This document shows, one piece after another, positions 22,244 through 33,394 of a DNA stretch of 64,000 nt. The notes beneath the pieces are model-generated. The model searched no databases, was not told the origin of the DNA, and was given only the letters and a program-made list of their open reading frames with translations. Source of the DNA: Coniella vitis (taxonomy: Eukaryota > Ascomycota > Sordariomycetes > Diaporthales > Schizoparmaceae); assembly GCA_011317545.1 (NCBI GenBank), contig WUJK01000015.1:1-64000 (forward strand). Reading direction: 5' to 3'. The translations under genes and the position numbers were made by a program. Every line of letters starts with the position of its first letter. Positions within the stretch are counted from its first letter, which is position 1.

Positions 22244-23931
22244 ATGCAGCAATCCCAGCTGAGTCCTCTGCCAGGTGATCTGCCCTTCAGGGTAGTGTCC
22301 AAAACGATTGGCAGAGGGGCGTATGCGTCGTAAGTCCAGCTTCGACCCTGGTTCTTGAGGATTTTGATGCTCAACTCATCCGGGCCAATAGCATCCGCAA
22401 AGCAATCCCCCTCGACGCGCAAACACCCGTCTTTGCCGTCAAGTTCATACACAAAGACTACGCCATCAAGAATGGCCGCATATCAGCAAAGCAGATCGCC
22501 ATGGAGGTGTCGCTGCACTCGCACATTGGCCAGCATCCAAACGTCATTGAGTGGTTTGCGACCGGCGAGGACCCCGTCTGGCGATGGATAGCCATGGAAT
22601 ACGCCGAGGGTGGTGACCTGTTTGACAAGATTGAGGCCGACAAGGGTGTTGCTGAAGATATTGCGCACCTCTACTTCATGCAGCTCGTCAGCGGCGTCAG
22701 CTTCATGCATTCCAAAGGCATTGCACACCGCGACCTGAAGCCCGAAAACATACTGCTTAATGAGAGCGGCGACCTCAAAATTGCAGACTTTGGCATGGCG
22801 ACCCTGTTTCAATACAAAGGCCAGACCAAGACGAGCTCCACCATGTGCGGCAGCCCTCCCTATATTGCCCCAGAAGTGCTTCACTGCACCACAGGAGACA
22901 AGTCGGCCAGGTACCGTGCCGATCTGACAGATATATGGTCGTGTGGAGTCATTCTCTTCGTATTACTTGTCGGAAATACACCATGGGACGAGCCCACAGA
23001 GGCCACCTGGGAGTGGCGAGAGTATCTTCGAACGAATGGTCGCAGCAGTGACGACCTGTGGAAGGGAATACCCCAAGACGCGCTCTCACTACTCCGCGGT
23101 ATGATGAACGTCGATGTGCATAATCGCTTTTCATTTACACAGATACGACAGCATCCATGGTACACACGCCACAATCCCCTCAGCGACAAAGACGGCAAAA
23201 TTCTCGATCCTATTCAGGTCGCCACCAAGATGCTTGCCAATCTACGCATCGACCTGACCCAGGTTCACTACCCCTTTAAGCGTGCCTCGCCAACCAAGGT
23301 TGAGAGTCAATCTGTCCCTACCGAAGCCGATGTAGCCTCTTCGACGAAATTCTCTGCCACACAGCCTGTCAATCCAGTCAACGACCTGGCTTTCGACTGG
23401 GAGCGCCCAGCCCTGCGATCAGCCGGCGCGATAGCATCCACGCAGCCTATTGCAGGCGTGGATCTGTCCACTGGTGGGCGGCACAGCCATGCCATTGATT
23501 TCTTGGCAGACGAGCCGACCATGAGCCAGTTCTCTCAGACTCCTGGCATACCAATGAGTCTGACGCAGCACGCGAGGATGTTTAGGGACATCGTGCCGTC
23601 TTATAGTCTAACCCGGTTCTACTCCCATGTCCCGCCGCAGCTGCTGGTGCAGATGCTTAGTGATGCGCTGCATCAGCTCAACGTGCCCACGCAATTACCG
23701 GCCCTCAATCTGTACACGGATCAAATCAGCACCTTGCGTGTAAAGACGGCAGATGGCCGTGGTCAGAGCCTGCATGGAGAGATCATGGTGGACAAGTTCA
23801 AGCTGCCTGATGAGTCTGGAGAGCTACTTGAGGTGCGGTTCGTCAAGATCAAGGGAGATCCTTTGGAGTGGCGACGGTTTTTCAAAAAGGCGGCTTTATT
23901 GTGCAAAGACGCCATCTTCAAAGACTGTTGA
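22244..23931 (+). CDS. CHK1: DNA-damage checkpoint kinase Chk1
   Basis: Exons 22244-22329 and 22392-23931 make a 541-residue Ser/Thr kinase. The start ATG at 22244 gives MQQSQLSPLPGDLPFRVV; the P-loop IGRGAYAS ends exactly at the intron. Further motifs are the ATP lysine in FAVKFIHK (46), HRDLKPEN (HRD 141-143), DFG (161-163) and APE in GSPPYIAPEVLH. The short activation loop with TSSTMCGSPPYIAPE and the hinge segment EYAEGGDLFDKI are typical of Chk1. The C-terminal regulatory (KA1-like) region spans roughly the last 150 residues (SLTRFYSHVPPQLLVQML and EVRFVKIKGDPLEWRRFFKK). Chk1 acts downstream of ATR to delay mitosis after DNA damage or stalled replication. Confidence 0.93.
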
Positions 23932-24391
23932 TATGACATGTAAGCGTATTAAGTCGCGGCAACCAGTGTGCATATTCAACTAGATCAGGATCCCGCTCAC
24001 CGCTCAGCCTCCGAAGATGTCAGTTTGAGATTAGCTTGCCAGCAGTGAAAGTGTTGGGTATCGTCGATTAAAGCATAAATGCGTTATACCGCCTTGACCT
24101 GGCCTTGGTGGCCAATATCTTGCCAGTCAAGACGTATCTCCTAGTATCCACGTCTCAGCAAGAGTCCGCATTCAACCTTCTTGAAAACACCTTGACGATC
24201 ACTTGGCTTGGGTCAGCGTAGGAGTCTGGGGTAAGTCTACGTTCCGAACAATAAGGTATCTGACATTCTCTGGTACAGATCCACATCTAACGTTATTACA
24301 AACTCACGTGCAGTTTCAAAAAAATGATATATATCTATATACTACACATTGGGACAAGGATACCTCTCGTCCATTTCATCTTCAAGTCTCC
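23932..24391. other. Intergenic between convergent genes
   Basis: 460 bp between the 3' ends of CHK1 and the glycosyltransferase gene. Nothing else seen. Confidence 0.6.
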
Positions 24392-25816
24392 TCAACCTCT
24401 CTTTTCCTCAGGCCCAGTCCAGCGCATTCCATCCGTCTCGCCAATCAACCCTTCCTTGATCGCTTGCATCACAAGCGGCCACGCCACCAGCGCATAATTC
24501 GACCGCCTCCTCAACACATACGCCAAATCCACCCCGTCAAATCGCGGAATACCACTCGCCTTGAAGGCGTGCAAGAAATACGTCTGGCTGAAGTCCATTT
24601 CCCACTCTGCACCTCGTGTGCGATTCTCCCACCGCGCGAACGGATCCACGGTCGCCACATTCACCTGGGCGTTGAGTGGCACCACTCCTTTTCCTCCCAT
24701 TTCTCCTACTTGTCCTCCTTTTCTTCTCCTTTCCTTTGTTTGTATCTGTCCAGCTTCTCCACCATCCAGTTCTTCTTGTTGTTGTTGTTGTTCTTCGTTG
24801 TCTTTGTAGTTTTCCTGGCTCAAGATCTCGTGCTCGATAAACAACTCCCTCGCACTTTCAAAATACCACGACGTTGGCGCAAACGCCTTGTGATCCATGA
24901 TCAGCACCTCGCCAGGTACATAGGCAATCCGCTCCGCAACATCCGTCAACAGCAATGTGCTGTGCGCCTGCCACTCCCCTGTAAACGCACGCGGCATCTC
25001 CCTGTCCAACAAAGCCACAAGTGCCGAGTCTTTGTGCGCGAGCATACACCCGTTGTTGAGTATGTCGTCGACCTGGCGGCCTACCACGGCAGCGAACCCC
25101 GCGCGGAGGAGCGGTGTGGGCGAGCGGAGCGTCAAGACGTCCCAGTCGAGGTAGATGCCGCCGTAGCGAGCGAGTTGCTGCACGCGGATGAAGTCGGACT
25201 TGTGCTCAATGTGTTCGAGCGGGATGTCATTGTCCGGGCCGGCAGTTGTGCGTGGTGTGACGGGGTTGATGAGGAGAGTGCCCGGAAACGAGGTGAGGAT
25301 TTTGCGGGTCCAGAGGGAGCCGTGTTGGAGGGCGCGGTCGATAGACTGCTGGGGATAATCTGTGTGGAGGAAGATGGTGGTGGGGTTGATGAACTGGGAG
25401 GCAGCGTAGATGCAGAGGAAGGATTGGAAGGAGAGGTCGAATGTAGTAGCGTCGGGGGATGACTTGAGGTGGACAAGGTGAACGATGCGTGGGATTTCAT
25501 TGGCGGTGGAGGCCAAGTGGTGGGTTTTTGTTGTTGCCAATGTGCTTGTGGTTGCTGTGCTTGTATGTATGGCGTGGCGGAGGAGGGAAACCGTCTCGTG
25601 GGCTGGAGGGAGGTACACGTAGCTCACCAGCAGCAGCACCAGCGTAAGGGCCACGAGGGCGTGCTTTCGTCCTGGAGGTGGACGGATCGCGTACATGCTC
25701 GTTGAGATAGGCCTCCTTGACGTCGACGTGTGGAGACATGCATAAGACTGCGTGAAAGAGAGTCCAATTGTGGCTGACCCCGCCGAGGCTTTGGGGGAAT
25801 ATTCTTTCGACTCCAT
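24392..25816 (-). CDS. GT32-like DXD glycosyltransferase, type II membrane
   Basis: A single exon of 474 residues, starting at the ATG at 25816 (MESKEYSPKA); the two codons before it begin with GTG. One hydrophobic segment at about 51-70 (HALVALTLVLLLVSYVYLPP) after a short basic stretch makes it a type II membrane protein, likely Golgi. The catalytic domain starts near 108 (EIPRIVHLVHLKSS), includes HIEHKSDFIRVQQLARYGGI, and has the DXD motif D224-W-D226. These are marks of the DXD sugar-binding glycosyltransferases (Och1/GT32-like). The family transfers a nucleotide-activated sugar; the substrate cannot be read here. A low-complexity Gln/Glu/Lys/Gly insertion (encoded near 24690-24820) interrupts the C-terminal part. 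Confidence 0.85.
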   Translation of the reverse strand: MESKEYSPKASAGSATIGLSFTQSYACLHTSTSRRPISTSMYAIRPPPGRKHALVALTLVLLLVSYVYLPPAHETVSLLRHAIHTSTATTSTLATTKTHHLASTANEIPRIVHLVHLKSSPDATTFDLSFQSFLCIYAASQFINPTTIFLHTDYPQQSIDRALQHGSLWTRKILTSFPGTLLINPVTPRTTAGPDNDIPLEHIEHKSDFIRVQQLARYGGIYLDWDVLTLRSPTPLLRAGFAAVVGRQVDDILNNGCMLAHKDSALVALLDREMPRAFTGEWQAHSTLLLTDVAERIAYVPGEVLIMDHKAFAPTSWYFESARELFIEHEILSQENYKDNEEQQQQQEELDGGEAGQIQTKERRRKGGQVGEMGGKGVVPLNAQVNVATVDPFARWENRTRGAEWEMDFSQTYFLHAFKASGIPRFDGVDLAYVLRRRSNYALVAWPLVMQAIKEGLIGETDGMRWTGPEEKRG

Positions 25817-28570
25817 GGGCACTTACTGCTGGCTGTCCGGTCAAAGACTTGGGTAGATGATCTCACAGACACAAAACAAATCACCGTAGCAACGCTTTGT
25901 TTTGGGGTTGATAGGAATGTGAGTCTGAAAATGGGATATACCTGCATTCTTTCTAGTGTTGACTGTGAGGAAAAGGAGGTTGGTGTTGCTTGTGATATTG
26001 ATCTCCTGGCCTTCCGCCGCGTTCTCCCTTTCCCCTTGTTCGATCCATGACGAACGCCCTTGGCTTGGAAGCGGCTGCGGGCGAAACACCTTGGGTGCTA
26101 TTGAACATCTGCAGCTGAGTTTTGTAACAAGTTGGCATGGAGTGCAAAAGGGTTGATCTATTACCAAAGACTCGATATACACCCACACGGGCATGATTAT
26201 AAACAAACCTTTACCGCACAAACCGACCAAACAGATAGCCGGATCGACTTTGATTTTCTTATTATAGTTTTTTCCCCATTCCGGCTTGCTCTACTCTCTG
26301 ATTACGAGCAGACTCGCAGAACCCATTTTGTCTGCGACTTATTCAGGGGAAAATCGCCATGTCTCAAGGCTCATTCCTCCCTTGGGAATACTGGCCAACG
26401 CCCGAAATCCTCCGCTGTGGTGGGCCGTGGTTGGGTAATATAGAGTGAGACAGTTGCGAAAGCTTCTCTCTATGGCGTATAAGTTGACTAAGCATTGTGA
26501 AGAATGGAAATCAGTCAGTCATCACATGCAAGTTGTGGCTTTTGCTCGATCATGAAGCGCAGTGTGAGGTTTTTCTTTTTTGCATTGATTTTCTGAACAG
26601 CAAATTGTTAAATCCCAACCTGAAGTAGGATGAATTGGTTGAGGTTGAGAGGGTGACGGACAGACTGAGCATGAATCACAATGGACCGCGAGAGCACCAA
26701 GGAAGGTTGGCTACAGTTGTTTGGCCACTCGAATACCGGTTTATCGTAAATCTGTATCTATAGACTATATCGCTGATTTCAAAGGATAATAAAGAGTGAG
26801 CAATGGATAGCTATATCTCTTGCAAGACTGGGAAAGTTCTATACGCGCGCGTGAGGACGATGCGGATCGTTGCAACTTGTCGCTTATTCACTCATTCCAC
26901 TTGAGGACTCCTGTAAAGCCATTGTATCTCGTCGGATCAGCTCTATTTCCGCAGATGTATCATTGGCACCTTTCCCACTTCCAAAGGGACGCTCTCAAAG
27001 CAGGGGAGCTGCTGCTATATGACTGACCCTGTGTGGACTGCACGGAGAGATATTTGCACCGCGTCTTGGTCCCTTCCATGGCTTATGCCAGGGATTCACC
27101 AAAAAGCCTCCTCTTTGTGCTTATTTCTACGTGTCGTCCATCGAAAGCGACAGACATGCTTGAGTTTCAACCAATCAGGTTGAAGACCGTCGTCATACCT
27201 CAGAATATATGCAAATCAGCGCGGGGGAGTATTATATTAGTCTTTGATGCACATCTGACAGTCACTAAACGACATGGACCTGGCTTACTTTTGAGCATTG
27301 GAGAAGTGATATGGCTTTGCCGATCGACCGAACGTGGGCCTGGATTCAGCTCCGCCCGAACTTGAGCTGATATGCGAACCCTGCCGTGGCAACTGATGTT
27401 CCCAGCCTTTGCAGTGGTGGTGGCGGAGGAGGTGGAGGATCATCAGACAGCAAACAGTGAGAGCATAGCTATCAACCACGCCCAAGTACAAACACCCGCC
27501 TGTTTTCTTTAAAAAAAAAAAAACATGTCACCTCGTTCTACAGTTGAGGGTTGAAGCCCCTGAATATCGACAGTATAGTGATGCATAACAGCGACCCAAG
27601 CAGCCAATGAGGTGTCATACCTCATCGAGAGAGGGTGACCACGCCGCTGCAAGGCACCAGCAGCGCCAACATGGCAAAGATGAAAAATCTCGCTACGGAC
27701 AAAGCATGCGACTTGCCCAAGGCATGATGCAGGAGGCGCACAGCACGCGAGGTGGAAGCGCAGAACCCGGGCGCAGCTGCCCCATGGCGGATCCTCTTGT
27801 CCTTTTCGGAAACAGGATATGATATCTGACCTCAGTCCTCGCAAGAACAGGGTGCGGACCGGACGGCAGCATCGGTCCGTGGGATGGGCCTCTGCGACGG
27901 TTGATGCATTCCCTGGGACGTGATGTCGGCCGGTCTATTGTCCCATATGGGGAAGGCCAACGCATAGAGGCCCTTTGCGCAGCGCAAGGTCGTATGGATT
28001 ATGGAACTGTGCCGTCCGGGGCGAGAACCAACAACATATATTGCCTGTCTGTCTGCCTGTCCAGCCCATGTTCCCACTTGGCGGAGACTTTTGGCAGCGG
28101 AGGCTACTTTATCACTAAGCCGATGTTCGCACGCAACGACACTAGCCGGGCAGCCTGGCCAAGTTGAGTGATCAATCGACATGTGGAGGCGCAATACAAC
28201 CCCATGGCGGTCCTAGCGCAGGTCACCTTTCTACTTCAGGCAGGTCATATTATTCGAATACTATCGTGCATCATCGATCTACAGTGCACCTGCTCGGCCC
28301 AATGCACGACGTCGTGGAAGACCTGGTGGTGTAGTATGCTCACACCGTGTACATGGCATTCTCCTCGGCCTGCTCTCAGCCCTGGCTGGGAGAGGACGTG
28401 GTAAATGGAACATGAACTTCTATAAAGGCCCCCCTCCTTCTGCTCGCCCGCTCTGGTCGGGTTGCGGTCGACGGCTCTTGGAGTTTGGCCCGGCCGCAAG
28501 AGAGCTCTTTTCAGCAGGCGACTCGTGAGCCTCCTTCATCCTACTGTCTCCCACCCCCTCCTCGCTCACG
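25817..28570. other. Long intergenic region, no supported gene
   Basis: 2.75 kb between divergently transcribed genes. I found no frame with family resemblance and no tRNA-like sequence. A 13-A run lies near 27510-27523. The right end is the promoter of the secreted peptidase, with a TATA box (listed separately). Confidence 0.6.
28421..28427 (+). promoter_or_regulatory. TATA box of the S53 peptidase gene
   Basis: TATAAAG lies 150 bp before the ATG at 28571, with a pyrimidine-rich stretch right after it, a common layout for regulated secreted-enzyme genes in moulds. Confidence 0.6.
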
Positions 28571-30896
28571 ATGCGTCTCCTGGTCTCGGTGGCATCCGCC
28601 GCCCTCCTCCTGACCTGCGCTGCTGTGCCCACGGCTCCAGCAAGGCATGTGCTCCACGAGAAGCGCGCAGGCCAGCCTCACGGGTGGCAGAAGCGCAGCC
28701 GCGCAACAGCAGACCACGTGATGCCCATCCGAATCGCCCTGCGCGAACGCAACATTGAGAATGCCGAGCAGTACATCTACGAGGTGGCGGACCCCAAGTC
28801 GCGCAACTTTGGTAAGCGAGCCATCGGGTCGGATGGGCGGGTGGATTGTCTTGGGGGGAGGCTTTGCTTTCCACGTGCTGACAACAACGGCGGCCCACTC
28901 TAGGCAAGCACTGGTCGGCGTCCAAGATTGCAAACACGTTTGCGCCGCACCCCGAGACCAAGGACGCCGTGCTGGGCTGGCTCGAGGAGTCTGGCATCGA
29001 GCGGTCGCGTCTGTCTCTTTCCACAGGTGAGCACCGCCCCCCCCCCCATTCTCCCCGGGTGCAAAACACCCAGTGTGGCACGAGGCCCGCTCACATTGTC
29101 CCAGGCCACAACTGGGTTCACTTTGACGGCACCATCGAGGAAGCAGAGCGCCTCTTTGCCACCGAGTACTGGCACTACGAGCACCTGGAATCGGGTGGCT
29201 CGCGCCTCGCCTGCGACCACTACAGCCTGCCCGAGCACATGCAATCCCACATTGACTTTGCCATGCCCACCATCCAGCTCGACGGCCTGCGGCCCGTGGA
29301 GAACGCCATCACGAGCCGCGACAACATGAAGCAAGTCACCGAGGGCGCCGTCCTGGGCGCATACCCTTGCGGCGAGCTCATCACCATCGAGTGCCTGCGC
29401 GAGCTGTACAACTTTGGGCCCGGCAACACGTCCGCGGCGGGCAACGAAATGGGCATTGGCGAGTGGGCCGACTACCTCTGGGAGGCGGACCTGCCCATCT
29501 TTTTCAAGAACTTCACCTCTCCGCAGATCCCCGCGAATGTGACGCCCGAGTTCATCTCGATTGATGGGGGCCTGCGCGCGAACCTGACGACGGTCTCGCA
29601 GGAGTCTGGCGTGGAATCCGCGCTGGACTTCCAGGTTGCCTACTCGATTGTGTACCCGCAGCAGCTCCGGCTGTACCAGGTCGGCGATGGCATCAACGAC
29701 GACAGCGTCGGAACCTTCAACATCTTCCTGGACGCGCTGGATGCCAGCTACTGCACGTACGAGGGTGGCGACCAGCCTTATATTGGTGAGTTCTGCCACT
29801 GATCCATCCTTCTCCCGCGCTCGCCCGGTCCCGCTCTGTTGTTTCTAACCAGCGGCGTCCAGACCCGGCTTATCCTGACCCCAACGACAACGAGGGTGGC
29901 TACACTGGGCCACTGCAGTGCGGCGGTGCTCCCATCTCCAACGTCATCTCGGTCAGTTATGGACAGATCGAGGGCGCGCTTCCCTACTTCTACCAAGTCC
30001 GCCAGTGCAACGAGTGGATGAAGCTCGCCCTGCAGGGCGTCAGTGTTTTGTTTGCCAGCGGTGACTCTGGTGTCGCCAACAGGTACAACGCTGGATACCC
30101 AGACTCGTGCCTCAATGCCGAACAGCTGTATGTCGATGCGAACGGCACGCGGTACTCTCCCTCTTTCCCTGAGACTTGTCCCTACATTACTGCTGGTGAG
30201 TATTTCTTTGCCTTCTCTTTGTTTGCTTTGTGACCGTCACTCTACCCCGTTTGTCCCTTTTGCCCCCCCCCCCCAAAAAAAAAAAGAGTGCAACGAAATT
30301 CGAGAGCAAAACAAGAAGAAGCGATCAAAACCCCACAGAAACACTGCTAACAAGGCCCCAAAAACAAAACAGTCGGCGCCACAACCCTCATCGGCAACGA
30401 CACCAGCTCAGGCGAACAAGCCGTCAGCGACTTTGGCTCGGGCGGCGGCTTCTCCAACGTCTTCCCCTTGCCCAGCTGGCAGGCCGCGGCCGTCGGCACT
30501 TTTATGGAAAAGTACGCGCCCGACTACGGCCCCAACGTCTACAACGACACGGGCGTCGCGCGCGGCTTCCCCGACGTCGCTGCCATTGGCGACGACGTGG
30601 CGATTGTCTTCAACGGCACCACCTACAGCGTGGGCGGCACGAGCGCCAGCGCGCCCATCTTTGCGGGCATCGTGACGCTGCTGAACGAGGCGCGCCTCGC
30701 GGCGAACAAGACGGCGGTCGGGTTCCTGAACCCCACGCTGTACGCGCACCCCGAGGCGTTCAATGATATTACCATTGGAAGCAACCCTGGCTGTGGCACG
30801 GGCGGCTTCAATGCGACGCCTGGCTGGGACCCGGTGACGGGGCTGGGAACACCTGATTTTGAGAAGCTGAAGGCCATCTACCTGGCTCTTCCTTGA
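28571..30896 (+). CDS. Secreted sedolisin-family tripeptidyl peptidase (S53)
   Basis: Five exons, 28571-28811, 28904-29026, 29105-29785, 29863-30195 and 30373-30896, encode 633 residues. A signal peptide (MRLLVSVASAALLLTCAAVP) is followed by a prodomain (VMPIRIALRERNIENAEQYI, then SRNFGKHWSASKIANTFAPH). The catalytic domain has Glu292 and Asp296 in SGVESALDFQ, the oxyanion region in VSVLFASGDSGVANRYN, and the nucleophile Ser550 in GGTSASAPIFAGI. The calcium-site region NDITIGSNPGC and GWDPVTGLGTPDF closes the protein. S53 sedolisins are acid-active proteases that release tripeptides from proteins outside the cell. Many NxT/NxS sites suggest glycosylation. The fourth intron carries adjacent C and A homopolymers near 30265-30285. 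Confidence 0.95.
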
Positions 30897-31840
30897 GAGT
30901 GTTGAGCCTGGGATGTACTTTTTTCTTTATATACATGTGCATTTCCGGATTGCGAGTATACTTCAGTGGGAGGGAGATGATGACCAGATATAAGCAAATG
31001 TGGATCATAGTACATGTTCAAGTGTATATAGCTGTACAAGCGCAAAACCTGGCTTCGTTTTCGTGTGTTGAGGCCATTTGAATAAAACCTTGGGATACTA
31101 CCATTTGTTGACGCTGTGGCTCTCTTGAATGAACCGGAATAGAATTCTGAATAAGAGTGATGGTAGGAAAGAAGGTCATTACTGAACTGTACGAATTGCT
31201 CCAGAACAAAACAGAAACTGGCATGAATTGAATCCATGTAGAAACCTTTTATGTGGAATAGACTGCATTTGACCACGGCGGAGCATTCGACCATAGTATA
31301 GATGATGGAGCTGTTGCCTTGAATCCACCTACTTGACTTTTCTGGCCAAAAACCGATTAGGAAAACGGGTGTAGTTCCGCGTTCTCGAGCTCTACCTAAT
31401 AAATCTCTCCCTTGAGGAGGTAGACGCTTCTACCTAACCACAAGATTGGAAGTAAGTCTTGCACTAATACCACACGGCTCGACGGGTGGAACCAGTTAGG
31501 GTCCAACACAGCCGCTGCAAGTGGGTGGCGCAGGCTGACGGACTCGTGCCTTCGTCCAACCATCCCACAAACGCGGGTGCTGAGGAGGCCTCATGGACCT
31601 GATCGTCCATTACAGTAAGCAAGGCGGACCCGGTAAAGGAGGTGATTATGTAGGAATATATATATATGACGATCATGGCGTTCTGTGTTTGGATTTGCAG
31701 ATTTGGCCTCTCACGATCTTCATCTTCCTTTCCACTCAGACACTCGCCAGCCAAATCAACTCACTGGCAAGACAGAAAGCAGCCGTTGATATCAACCAAC
31801 CATTGCGGAAAACCATTCTTGTACGGCGGCATCCAGTACA
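30897..31840. other. Intergenic
   Basis: 944 bp between two plus-strand genes. An ATATATATATAT stretch near 31657-31668 lies about 175 bp before the next start. No gene seen. Confidence 0.55.
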
Positions 31841-32788
31841 ATGCAGATTCCATACAATAACAACGGCAATAGTCAAGGGCCTTATGGCCAAGGCCCTCCT
31901 TCGCCATACCAACAAGGCCACTCCCCTTACCAGGGCCAGTCCCCATACAACAGCCCACCACCACCGCAGTATGGGCACTCGTATGGCCAGCCACCTCCAT
32001 CCAACCACTACCAGCCGTACTCGCCGCCGCCTCAGCAAACATACGCAGGACCACAGGACCCGCCTCGTCAGTCGCACTCTCCTTCGTACTACCAGCAAGG
32101 GCCGCCGCACCAGCAGTACGGACAGCCTCCAGCTCCACAGGGCGGCGCTGCGGCCGATTACCTGGGACAATTCCAGCAACACCACCAGCAGCAGCAGCAG
32201 CACGATCCGGCGCCGGGGCTGGGAGCAGGCAACGGTGAAGATGAGCGAGGCTTTATGGGAGCTTTAGCAGGTGGTGCGGCGGGTGCCTGGGCTGGCCACA
32301 AGGTCAACCATGGCTTCCTGGGGGCTCTGGGCGGTGCCTTTGCCGGACACAAGCTGCAGGATGCTGTGCATGACCACAACGAGCACAAGAAGGACGAAAA
32401 GAAGCAGCAACAGCAGCAACAGCAGCAGCAGCAACAACACCACCATCACCACCACCAGCAGGAGAAGAGATATGAGGGTAACTTCTCATCTTCGTCATCG
32501 CAAATCAGCCTCGACAAGGACTACGACCTCATTGCGTCGTGTGCGCGCGTGGGCGGCAGCCATCAGCTCTCCTCCATCAGCCTCAATCGATGCCTGACCA
32601 ACGACAATGGAAACTTTCGCTGGGCGAGGGAGGGCAATTTCGGGGCGTCGGCGAGGAATGTGCGGTTGATTGAGGGCGGGCGCATGCTCGAAGCGGAGCT
32701 GGCAAAGTGCGATGGCCACTGGATCTGGGACCGCATTGCGCTGGATGAGAAGATCAAGAACGAGAACGGGAACCTGGTTATGATTTGA
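31841..32788 (+). CDS. Glycine-zipper plus cyanovirin-N domain protein
   Basis: A single exon of 315 residues with three parts. Residues 1-120 are a Pro/Gln/Tyr/Ser-rich disordered region with PYQQG and SPYQGQ repeats. Residues 137-172 are a glycine zipper (GFMGALAGGAAGAW, then GFLGALGGAFAGHKL), of the type that can pack into or against membranes. Then come a poly-Gln (about 189-199) and a poly-His run (200-205), and from about 212 to the end a CVNH domain (NFSSSSSQISLDKDYDLIAS, SSISLNRCLTNDNGNFRWA, ALDEKIKNENGNLVMI). CVNH domains of fungi and cyanobacteria bind mannose-type glycans. No signal peptide is present, so a cytosolic or membrane-peripheral lectin is likely. Function unknown. Confidence 0.88.
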   Translation: MQIPYNNNGNSQGPYGQGPPSPYQQGHSPYQGQSPYNSPPPPQYGHSYGQPPPSNHYQPYSPPPQQTYAGPQDPPRQSHSPSYYQQGPPHQQYGQPPAPQGGAAADYLGQFQQHHQQQQQHDPAPGLGAGNGEDERGFMGALAGGAAGAWAGHKVNHGFLGALGGAFAGHKLQDAVHDHNEHKKDEKKQQQQQQQQQQQHHHHHHQQEKRYEGNFSSSSSQISLDKDYDLIASCARVGGSHQLSSISLNRCLTNDNGNFRWAREGNFGASARNVRLIEGGRMLEAELAKCDGHWIWDRIALDEKIKNENGNLVMI

Positions 32789-33394
32789 GAATCGGTAGCG
32801 TTAGCCTCTCACGTCGTTAAGGACATCATATGATAAATCTGTACAAGTTGAATAAACTCGTTGCAGGAGTGATGTCTTGATAGTGCCTAATTAGGCAGTT
32901 TGTAAAGCCCTGCGGCTGTTGCAGCAGGGGAAAGAAATAGAAGGTGCCAGTGGGTGGTGATCGGGGGCAGAGCAGCTAGCTCCCTCCCCCTTCGGCCCTG
33001 CCCCGGCTGCGTTAGCGGGGTGATGTACAACCTGAAGTACAGCGCGGCAGCTTGTAATATGCCGAATAGCGTCATGTGCCACTGATAGCTGCCTTTGCCT
33101 TTGCCTCTGCCTGTGATAGCGGGGCCAGCACGCAAGAACAAGATTGCACCACCAGAGATACCGTCCCCAGCCACAGAAGGGCTACTGCATTATATAGAAC
33201 TCCAGCATGATCCTGATAGCTTGCCCCATGAGCAGTCTCGAGATTGCAACAAGCTCTTTGCTCGTTTCGAAGTCGAGCGGTTGATAACCTTTCGACGGTC
33301 TGCGCGCATCAATCCCGCTCATCTCATCGCCTTGCTCGCCCGCTTTGCATCTGGAGAAGCCCAGTGACATCTCTGCTCATAGCACCTTACCACC
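32789..33394. other. Intergenic, MFS gene promoter
   Basis: 606 bp. A TATATAG motif near 33192-33198 lies about 200 bp before the MFS start codon. Nothing coding. Confidence 0.5.

Noticed and set aside
28900..29799. 300-codon minus-strand frame across the S53 peptidase
   Set aside because: Antisense shadow of exons 2-3; the plus strand has the catalytic motifs and consistent splice sites.
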